From: Chromera velia
Lineage: Eukaryota > Sar > Chromeraceae
DNA: 10,970 bases
Direction of reading: 5' to 3'
Assembly (NCBI GenBank): GCA_018398765.1
Contig: JAHBMJ010004861.1
Coordinates: forward strand, 64,001 to 74,970
Positions within the stretch are counted from its first letter, which is position 1, and each line of letters starts with the position of its first letter. Below the pieces are notes generated by a model. It was not told the origin of the DNA. It saw only the letters and a list, made by a program, of their open reading frames with translations, and did not search any database. Made by a program: the position numbers and the translations under genes. Positions 1 through 9,800 of the stretch are shown here, piece after piece.

Positions 1-154
1 CCGTGAACGGTTTCACATGAAAATGTTGTTATCATTTGCTATCGTTGTTGTCGACCTGTTGGATTGGCTTCAAACCTCCTTGTCCTGCGCGGCATGCATT
101 GCGCAGCTTGTGTTGTTCTCAGATCACTGCATGTTGCTTGAATAGGTTGAACTT

Positions 155-246
155 GTGCATGCATGCAGTTTTTTTGGCTCGGTCCTGGCTCGTATGCAGG
201 TGCATGCATGCATGGTTTTGGCTCGGTTACGGCTCTGTATGCATGC
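155..246 (+). promoter_or_regulatory. Duplicated TGCATGC-containing upstream module
   Basis: Two imperfect direct copies of about 44 bp (155-198 and 200-243) each contain a TGCATGCATGCA run (156-167; 201-212), a T-rich spacer, GGCTCGGT, GGCTC and TATGCA. A further TGCATGC follows at 240-246, and GCATGCA lies at 92-98. TGCATGC is a reported over-represented promoter motif in Toxoplasma and a binding site class for ApiAP2 factors. Position, 370-460 bp upstream of the start codon, suits a promoter element. Function is inferred. Confidence 0.55.
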
Positions 247-280
247 GAAATTTCAACCCCAAACCGCGCGCAGAAGAGCT

Positions 281-288
281 AGAGACGC
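281..288 (+). promoter_or_regulatory. AGAGACGC-type coccidian promoter box
   Basis: Reads AGAGACGC, matching the (A/T)GAGACG element described upstream of several Toxoplasma genes, and lies 35 bp downstream of the TGCATGC cluster. Its co-occurrence with TGCATGC supports a promoter here, with transcription probably starting between about 290 and 600. An 8-mer could occur by chance. Confidence 0.45.
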
Positions 289-612
289 GCGTGCTGTTCT
301 GTGAACTATCATCACCCGCTGTAACCGCGACTATTGCCACCAAGACAAATGCCACGCATCATCTGCCACTAGTCTTTGAACACAGCTCTGGAAACCTCAA
401 AGGATCTTTCTGCTTTTTCGAATCCTGCCTTGGCTTAGATCGTGTCCTTCCTATCTTCAGATCAACGCTGCCTCGATCTGAGAGGAACTGCTCAACGGAG
501 AAGACCAAGGCAGCTAGGCAGGCAGGCACATACTATGACTCGCTCTCCCGAAGCCGTACCAACAGCGCAGACGACCCCAAACACAAAGAGCAGCAGAAAA
601 GAGGAGCACAAA
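289..612 (+). other. Presumed transcription start region and 5' leader
   Basis: No separate gene is supportable. It lies between the promoter motifs and the CTP synthase ATG and probably contains the transcription start and 5' UTR. The exon-1 frame stays open upstream from 613 to a TAG at 436-438, and holds one in-frame ATG at 535. A GGCAGGCAGGC run is near 516-527. The base just before the start is A-rich (CACAAA). Confidence 0.5.
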
Positions 613-636
613 ATGAAGTACATCGTCGTTACGGGG
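613..636 (+). CDS. CTPS: CTP synthase exon 1 (coding part), residues 1-8
   Basis: Encodes MKYIVVTG, the conserved first beta strand leading into the P-loop. The ATG context is CACAAAATGAA, close to the A-rich start context of coccidian genes. It ends in phase 0 at a GTCGGT donor. Intron 1 (637-718, 82 nt) is by far the shortest of the gene and ends CCTGCAG. An in-frame ATG at 535 without an intervening stop could add 26 residues; I prefer 613 because the family begins here. Confidence 0.9.
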
Positions 637-1052
637 GTCGGTCAGGCACACCCTCACCTTTCCCTGTCTTCAAGAGAACGAGCGTCACTATGTGATCTTC
701 CCCTCCATCTCCCTGCAGGGTACTCTGAGTGGTCTTGGAAAGGGCACGACTATCTCCTCTCTCGGAGTTGTACTGAAGTCATGCGGACTCAGGGTCACGG
801 CCATCAAAATCGACCCCTATCTTGTCAGTCAGGGAAAGGGAAATTTCCCTCCATGCCCTTTGCAACACCTTCACTAAACGTCTCGGCCCTCCTCCGTCCT
901 TCGCTCAGGATTTTTCTTCTGCCTCTGACATTCCTGACAGCAGCAGCAGAAGTGCTCCATGAAATCATACTCGAGCCTCGCCTCCGATTCTCGTTTTACA
1001 CTTTCTTTGCATTTGACCCTCCGTCTCCTCCGGGGTGGGCCCGCTTGTCCAT

Positions 1053-1083
<31 letters not shown>

Positions 1084-2203
1084 CGCCTTGCCGTGTCTGT
1101 GTATTGTTCGTGCGCCCGTTGCGTGCACGTCCACTCCTCCTCCCTCTCGAGTGTGTGCAGAACATAGATGCAGGAACGATGTCCCCCTACGAGCACGGAG
1201 AGGTGTTCGTCCTGGAGGACGGGGGAGAGGCCGACCTGGATCTGGGCAACTACGAGAGGTTTCTCGACATCACACTCTCCAGGGATCACAACATCACCAC
1301 GGGCAAAATATATGAGAGGGTCATCAGGTCAGCAGAACGAAGGAAAGAAAGACAGGAAGACAGAAAGCAAGAGTTGAACGTACGGGGCGAACGAAGGAGG
1401 GAAGGGAGGAAGTAGGCACAGAAAAGTGGGGTTGTGTGAAAGAAAAACAGACGAAAACCGTCGTAGGGACACAGGCGAGTACCTTGCGGCTTCTGGTCTG
1501 GGAGCGTCTTAAATGGGGAGCGCGTATTCGTGTTTTCTTTTCAAGTTACAGCTTTCTGCTGGCGGACTACGACGTTTCTATAGCACCTCATCCAATGAAC
1601 CGACAGAGGAAGAGAGAGTCGGTCTCTTACCTCTTCTTTGCTTGCCTCCTCTCTGCGAGCCTTTGTTTCTCTTTCTGCGTTCGTGTTTTTACGTCAGTCT
1701 GTCTCTCCTCCTCTCGCTCTCCCTCCCTCCCCCTCCCGCTCTCCTCCGTGTGTGGCTGTCCTTGTCCGAACGTTCTGTTGTGGCTGTCCACTTCTGCAGA
1801 AGGGAGAGGCAAGGAGATTATCTCGGCAAGACAGTGCAGGTCGTGCCCCATGTCACAGATGCAATTCAGGTCTGTTAGAGTAGTCCATGGAGAAAACCTT
1901 TCGCCTGCGTCTCAGCCTTCATGCAGGTTAAGCACAACTTTTGTTTTTCTTGCAGTATGTCTGTCTGTCCTTCTTCCCTCTCCGTTCTCCGGTCCCCCTG
2001 CTGTGTATCTTCATCTGAACCTGCATGATTTCGTTTGCTTTACCCTTCCTCGATCCCTCTTCCTCCCTTCGTGCCCCCCCCTTCAGGAATGGATTCGCGA
2101 CGTTTCCCTGCGGCCTGTTGACAACAAGCAGGGCCCAGCGGACGTTTGTCTGATCGAGGTTGGAGGTCAGTCCGTCGGTTTGCTTGTGTCCATCAGGTTC
2201 TTC

Positions 2204-2249
<46 letters not shown>

Positions 2250-2260
2250 TCTGTGTATGC

Positions 2261-2306
<46 letters not shown>

Positions 2307-5300
2307 TGTGTGTGTACAAGCCCGCGGAGAGGGTAGAAAGCGAGAGATGGAGAAAGTTCCATGGGTGCATGGGCCTTTAGGATGTTCCATGCATGTGTTG
2401 CATAGGCGCGAACAGAACAATCACGCTCGAAGACGTTGAACCGTTATAACGATAGTCTCGGCTCGATGTCTTCTCCCCAGAAAATATTCTTCGGCTCGCA
2501 TGAATGAATGAGTGAGTTCCTGCAGGCACGGTTGGAGACATCGAGTCCTCTGTGTACCTTGAGGCTCTGCAACAATTTTCTTACCGTGTCGGGTTGGAGA
2601 ACTTCTGCCTGGTCAGTCAGTTGGGGGGTGGGTCGAAAAAAAGTAGCCAATTACGATGAAATAGAGAAAGGAAGAATGGGGAAATGAAAATCTGTCTGCA
2701 ATCGAAGAGTGTGTTCGGTCTCTTGGCGAGCACTGCAATTTGTGTTTTAGCGTGGGGAGGGGAAAGGCAAGAAAAGAGAAAGAGAGGTGGAAGGGGAGAC
2801 AGGAGAGAGAACCATCGATCAGCAATTCTCACTTTTCGCCCATTTCCTTCAACCTCTCTTTCCCCCATACCCTCCACTTCCCTCTCTTACCTTTTTTTTT
2901 CGGATGCCGAAATTTGTCTGTCTCTTTCTGTTTACCTTTCCTTTCGCATCAGAGCCACCAGGGGATGGGAAGAATTACACACTTCCCTCAGTACCTCTTT
3001 TTCTGGTTCTCTGACTGTCGCTTCTCTGTGTCGCCGCAATAAAAGCGCTTAAGCTTTCGTCGTTTGTCCCTGCAGATGCAACTCGCGTTTGTGCCCGTCA
3101 TGGGAGTCGTGGGAGAGCAGAAAACAAAACCCACTCAACACTCCGTGAAGGTCTGTTTGCATGGAAGCAAGGGGGGGGTGATTCTTGACTGTCTCCCTAC
3201 TGAAATGCAGACTCCTCTTATGAAGTACCGCTGCTGCGCTCAATTGGCAGTCGAGTGTCCTTCTAGCACAAGAGTACCAGCACGCAAAAATAAACGTTCA
3301 TGATCCTGTCTCTTCAGTGAGCACTTCTCCTCTCTCAACTTTTTTCTCCTCTGGGCCCTCTCTCGACAAGAAAGCGAGAGAGAAAAAAAAAGAAACGAGA
3401 CAACAGATGCGAGACGTAGTCCTTTGCAGAATTGTGTCGCATAACATTTCTCTTATGTTCCCCCCGTGTTCCTTCCTTCATTCCTTAATTGTGTCTGCAT
3501 GCTTCTGTTTCTGCAGTTCCTCCGCGAGGCAGGATTGCGTCCCGACTTCATCTTCTGCCGGTGAGTGGGTCTTTTGTCTGCTTGCTTGCTTTTCTCGGGT
3601 CTTTTGTCTGCTTGCTTGCTTTTCTCAGTTTTTGCTCGCTCATTTGTGGTCTGCATTTGGCAGCTGAAAAGGCTTCAGACTTTAGAAGAGGTTTTGAAAA
3701 GAGGAAAAAAAAAGAACTGACACTACCGATTTCACTTGGTGGTCAGGCATGGACAATCAGCCCCCCTCCCTTATTCCCCCCGCCGGCCCTCAACGACCCG
3801 GATGCAATCTACTCCTGAGTGCAGCGCCGAAAACGAACTGGAGGAGGCAACGAAGAGAAAGATCGGGCTCTTCTGCCAGACGCGAGTCGACCACGTCAGT
3901 CAGACAGTCACGCAGGTGTCAGAGAGGAGGGCTGTTTGGCAAGGAGGGGGGGAAGTGAGAGAGAGCATCAAAGACGGGTCTGTCTGTGAAGTCTGTGTGG
4001 GGAGTCTGAGTGGAAGACTGATAGCATGGGGAGAAAAGCACACTCTGCACACTTCCACAAGCACTGTCATCCATCATCTCTTCATCACTTGGATGAGGGC
4101 AGGGAAGCAACTCAAATTCTGCGAAGCTGACTTGTCCTCCTTTGCGCCTCTTTTGTTTGTCTGTTGCGTCTCACTTTTTCCTTCTACCGCTTCTTGAGAT
4201 CGGTCCTTCAAAATAATTTTCCACCATGCTTCCATCCATACGTAAATGCCTGCAGGTAATTAGTGTTCATGACGTCTCGAACATCTATCACGTTCCCCTT
4301 GTGTTGGAGCAACAAAGTGTGGGAACACTTGTTTGTGAGGTGCGTGGGGGCGTGCGGGGGTGGGTGTTGGCAATCTTACGCTCCTTTCCCTGTTTATTTC
4401 TCTTGTTCTCTCCTTCATTCCCTTCATGTCTGTTTTCCATTCGTTCATTCGCCTATTATTGTCTTCTCCGCCTGCCTTCCTGACAGTCACAGAACCTCTG
4501 TCGACAGCCTCTTGCGGTGGAGGAGTAAAGTCGGGGCAGAGGAAGAAAGAGGGCGGAAGGCGACTTGATTTTCGTTTGGATTTGGATACAATACTATGAG
4601 CTCCTGGTGTCGCTCTCCCGTTCTCGTTTACGCGCAGTTTATTCGTTCTCCCCTTTTTCGCATTTTCCACGTTGGTTCATTCAGTCGCTTCTACCTTCAA
4701 TTTCTTCTCTTCTATCGTCTCGCTTGCCCCTCTCTCTGGGTCCTTCCTTCCTTGGTTGAGGCAGAGGTTGAAGCTGGTACCGGGTCTTCCGTCTCCCCGC
4801 GAAGGGTCGCCCTCTCCGTTTGACCTCCGGACCTGGAGACAGTTGGCAGAGAGGTCTGATGCCCCCGAGGTCTCTGTGAAGATTGGGATCGTTGGGAAGT
4901 ACACCGGCCTTGCGGATTCGTATCTGTCTGTGATCAAGGCCCTCAAACACGCAGGAGTGTCGGCAGGTAAGCTCTTGGGCGTTTGTCTTTCTTTTTCGAT
5001 TGGAGGGGGGATGGAGGGATATGCCATATGCCTGAGTCTTTCCCTCTGCAACACTCAAATGAACGGTGTTTCTTGTCCTTGTGGGGCACCCCGTTTTTCG
5101 ACGCATGCGTCCGGATTCGCAGGAGCGTTCATCCGCGGGAGTCTTTGTTCATCCGAGGGAACCTGCCGATTTGCGTGAATGCCCGTTTTTCTGTTCAATT
5201 TAAATGCGAGAAGGTAAAAAAATGGAAAGAAGTGAAAAAAAAACCGTCAGCCGATTTTCCCCCCCTATGACTGAGTGCAGGACTGAAGGTGACAATCGAG

Positions 5301-6768
5301 TGGATCGAATCGTCAGATTTGGAGCCTGCGGTCGGTTGCAGAGCTTATTCCTCTTTCTTCTTCTGCGTGATGGGGCTGCCGAAAAGCGCATCTCTCCGTC
5401 TCCCGTCCGCTTTTGTGTTTCTCTTTGTTTTCTCCCTTCCCCCTTCCCACCTGACGGCCCTCGGCAGCGTGTCTTCTGTCCAATTGTCTCTTCCCAGAAG
5501 CGTTCGTGGGTCCTTTGGCCAGCTTTCCTTTTTTCTTTCTGTTTCCTCTTCCTTCTTTTTCTGGTCGCTCATCTGATTTCCTTTCGGACTGAGATGAGAT
5601 GTTTTGGTTTTTCGTTTGTTCATCGTTGCATGCGTGCGTCCTTCCTTCCTCCCGCCTGCAGATGAAGATGAAGGACCCGTTCCTGTACGATGAGGCCTGG
5701 AAGAAGCTGAAGGATGTCGATGGGGTCCTCTGTCCTGGTCTGTCGGTCTGCTGGTCTCTCTTTGTGTATGACACGCTCACGATTGTGTGAGACGGAGAAG
5801 CTCAGGGGGAAATCTGAGAGAAGAAATAGATGAAAAGAAGACCCGGAACCGGAAGTTTACCGTTTGGTAAAGAGAGTACGGTTGGATGCGCATGATGAGC
5901 ACAAAAAGTTGAATAGTTTTCAATCCGAGCACCGGCAAATCAGAGGAAGGAAGCGAAAGGACGCTCTGGTGGACTTTCTCCTCCCCTCCAATTCTGTTTG
6001 CCTGAATGGTGCGAGGGAGAAAAAAGGCGAACCTGAAAAACCCAACCGGTTTCTGTTCTGTACTCCGCGTATCTTGTCACACGGAGGAGCCCCGTCAGGC
6101 CAAAGGTGGAGGCGAACATCAAGATGTTTAGCTCGTTCTCTTTCTCTGCTTATGTTTCTGGTTCCCCTTTGTTTCGATGATGAGCAGCTGTGAGAGCGCA
6201 AGTACTCGGAGAGATCAGAAAGGGAGCGAGAAAAGAAGAAAGAGAAGGATGGCGAAAGACCAAAAGAATCACTCCCGATGTGGTGGTGGAGATGGCAGGA
6301 AGGAGACTGCATTGATTCTCTTGCCTGTTGGTGAGACTCTCTGAGTTCTCTCTTATCTCCTCTGCCCCTCTTTTTGCCCCCTGCTTCCTTTGGTGTGTTC
6401 CTTTGTGTTCGTTTCCCCCTCTCTGTTCATCCACCCCCCTTGTATGTGTGTGCGAACGTCAACGTCAGGCGGGTTTGGAGACAGAGGAATCGAGGGCAAG
6501 TCTCTTTCGGCAAGGCATTGCAGAGAAAGTGAGTGCTTCTTTCTTTATTTTCTGTGCGATGTGTGTTTTTTTGTTTTTTGCGTTGACTGCAACTCGTCTG
6601 TCTGGATCGTCGTTTCTCTTTTAGCTGTTGTTTGCTTTGAGTGGAATCCTCATTTTTGCGTCTGCTGGTCTCCCTCTCCGTCCTTTGTGGCATCTTAGAC
6701 ACCCTTCTATACACACACACACACACGCCAGAGAGAGAGAGAGAGAGAGAGAGAGAACACAACACACA

Positions 6769-6830
<62 letters not shown>

Positions 6831-9800
6831 AACGACAAAGGTTTGTGATAGTGTTCCTCCTCAGCAATTCTCCGACAACAGCGGCGATGCCGTTGTGTCA
6901 ATGCGTGACTGTGTCTTTCCTACAGGACAGTATTTTGTCTCCGGCCCCCCCTCCCCCTTCTTTCTGCGCACGTCTGTCTTCACACGCAGCCGGCACCCCC
7001 TATTTCGGCATCTGTCTGGGACTTCAGACTGCTGTCATCGATGTTGCACGGTCGGTCGGTGGGTCAGTAGCTGGAAGCTCTTTTCTTTCTCTTCTGTGTG
7101 TACTGATTGACGTTCTCTCTCTCTCTGTCTCTCTCTCTCTCTCTTTTTCTCTCTCTTTGAACGTGTAAGTGAAGAAGCCTTCCGCAAGTACCGTTGGTCT
7201 ATTCTCAACGGAAGAGTATTTTTCCGTCTTTCGAGCAGCCGCCCCTCCCTTGTCTGTCTGCCCTTCGATTTCCTCCCAGTAGCGCAAACACACGAGCAGA
7301 CTTCTCCTTGTCTTCTTCGGACCCCGCTCACCCACGGAGAGTCCCCTCACCTCTCTCTGTGTGTCTATATTTATATGTCGTGTGCAGATCTATGTTGGGA
7401 CTGGAGCGCGCCAACTCGGAGGAGTTCGACAAGGAGACGCCCGACAAGTGCTGCGTGTTCATGCCTGATCACTCGGGGGGACAGCTGGGAGGCACGATGA
7501 GACTGGGTGCAAGGTGCACCATTATCAAGTCAGTGCCTCTCTCTCTCTTTGTGTGTGTGGGAATGTGTGTGTGCCTGCTTACTCGCTGCCCACTTCGGGA
7601 TTTCTTTCATATGTTTCTCTGTCTCTTTTGGAGAGCACTTCTTAATTCACGCCACCAGTATTTTGCATGTAAATGATAATTGTCCATCAGAAATTGATTT
7701 GATAGGTTTTTGTCCATCCCTTTCTTCATTCTCCCCCCTCACTGGTTTGTTCCTTTCCAAGACACTGTGTATGAATCTGCCTTTTTGGGTCCACCCCCCT
7801 GTACCTCCCTCCCTCCCTCCCTCCTTCTTGCAGCGACCCCAACTCCCTCGCGTACAAACTCTACGACTGCCAACCGGTTGTGTACGAGCGCCACAGGCAC
7901 AGGTAGGTCTGTTTGTGGGTCTGTGGGTCTCGTTTGCTTTCAGGTCCCTGCGAAGAGTACAACCGATGTAGGCGACTTGCAATCTATGCGAGAGAGTACA
8001 ACCGATGTAGGCGACTTGCAATCTATGCGAGAGAGTACAACCGATGTAGGCGACTTGCAATCTATGCGAGGTCGAGGGAGTGATTGGCACCACTGGCGGG
8101 TCTTCTCGTTTTTTGATGAAATGATACTTTCGAAAAAAGAAAGACAAAAGGAGCGGGAAAGAAAAATCGGTCACAAGGCACGACGGTAAGGAGAACGCGG
8201 AGAGAGAAGCGGGGGAGGTTGACATTGGGCATCTTCCAGCAGCCTTTTGCGCAGATTTGATGCGAATCTGTTTGTTTGTTTCTGTGTCTGTTTGTGCAGG
8301 TACGAGGTGAACCCGGATCTGGTGCAGCAATTCGAAGGAGCAGGTCTGAAGTTTGTCGGCACAGACGAGAGGAAACAACGAATGGAGGTCTGTCTGTGAA
8401 GCTGTCTGACTGTCTTTCTTGTCTCCTTTGATGTCTTTTTGATGTCATCTCGTGTCAATCTTTCCGTTCAGATGGTTGTTTTCAATGGAGATTTTGAAGG
8501 TAGAAAAGGTTGTTATGTCTGCTGATTTTTATGTCGCTTAGAAGTTTTTCTATGAAAGAGGGGAGGGAGGTTGAGAGACAGAACGAAAGAAGGCGGAACG
8601 GAACACGAGGGCGGGCGAAAGGGAAAGTCAACAGACAGAAACACACTGCGCCCTCGATTTGACCACAAAGCGGACTCAGGCGGGAGGGATTCTTTCGTTT
8701 GTCTGCCCGTTCTTTCTTATTGCTCTGTGTGGGTTTCTGTCTCGGGCTCTTCATGTTTCTCTCTGTTGCTCTTTGTTGCCCTCTTGTATGTATGAGTGTG
8801 TTTTGTGTTGCATGCAGATCGCCGAGCTCGAAGGTCACGACTTCTTCCTCGGAGTGCAATTCCATCCTGAGTTCAAGTCCAGGTCGGTTCTTCGTTGGTT
8901 CTCCTGCCGTATCCATTCGACGATTCTGTTCATTCCCCTTTGCCTGGCTGCCTCTTGTCTGCTTTCCTGCCTCCTATATTTCTTCCCCTTTGTGCTTGAA
9001 GGTTTGAAGTCGATTTGTAAGATTTCATGCGTTTTCTTGCACTCGGTTGCAATCTTCAGAGCACTCCATGAAGTTTCTGTCCACCTTTCCTTTCACCTCT
9101 CCTGGAGATCTCTCTAATCTCGCCTGTTCGAACGACCCACTTTGCCGTCTTCATTCCTGCAAACCACAGAAGAAAAACGAAAAGGATGGGCTCACTTTTT
9201 CTCCTCTACTCTTCCTTGCGTCTTCCATTCTCATTGAGTGAAACGGGGTGCTGTCGTTCAGTGTGGCCATTTGTATGTGTTATTCCTTCTAAAGGATTGG
9301 CGCTCTGCCGGCTTCTCTCTCTTTCTCTTCTCCTTCACTCCCGAATCCCCCCCCCATGGCTGCCTGCAGACCCTTCCGCCCTTCCCCTCCCTTCCTGGGC
9401 TTCGTGCTCGCCTCTGCGGGTCTCCTCCAAAAAAGGTCTGTTGGGCTTCGTTTCCATTTCTCTCGCTCTTTTGCTCTCGCCGCTCCCTTTCCCTCTCTTT
9501 CCCCCCCCCCTCTCTCTCTCTCACGCACACACACACAGAGGAGAATATCTGTCTGTGTGTGTATCCGTTTATCGCTAGTCGGTGGAATTTGGGCGGCTGG
9601 AGTGTCCCTGAGGTTGCGAATGTCGTACACGGAATTTGGGGCCTGTCTCTTTCCCTCTTTTCTCTTCCTTCTCACTCTTCTCTTGCAGGTTGGAGCGGAA
9701 CGGGGGGAAGCTGCTGGCTGAGGGCCCATTCGATCCCCTGGTCCTTCCCTCAGAGGCTGGGGAGAACTGCTCGGCCAGACTGAACGTCAACAGCAGCCAG

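Noticed and set aside
692-823. Alternative start inside intron 1 giving a shorter CTP synthase
   Set aside because: The only start in that frame is GTG, and it would lack the conserved MKYIVVTG strand, which exon 1 supplies in perfect phase.
1436-2305. 289-residue plus-strand ORF ending in Ser-Leu and Val-Cys repeats
   Set aside because: It is a read-through of introns 3-5 and the CT/GT microsatellite; true exons 4 and 5 lie inside it.
5738-6468. Additional gene or exon in the 731-nt intron 13
   Set aside because: Exons 13 and 14 join directly within the PGGFG motif, leaving no room for an extra exon, and the ORFs there are purine or pyrimidine low-complexity readings.
7955-8071. CRISPR-like array
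   Set aside because: The units are directly adjacent with no spacers, the copies are only three, and the locus is an intron of a eukaryotic gene.
7710-8189. Plus-strand repeat protein reading through the 39-bp units
   Set aside because: It runs across intron 16, out of the exon 17 frame, and into intron 17. Only the repeat looks regular; exon 17 in its correct frame matches CTP synthase.
7647-8378. 243-residue minus-strand ORF with a 13-residue repeat
   Set aside because: The repeat is the antisense reading of the 39-bp intron repeat, and the rest is antisense to exons 17 and 18 of CTP synthase. No independent coding evidence.
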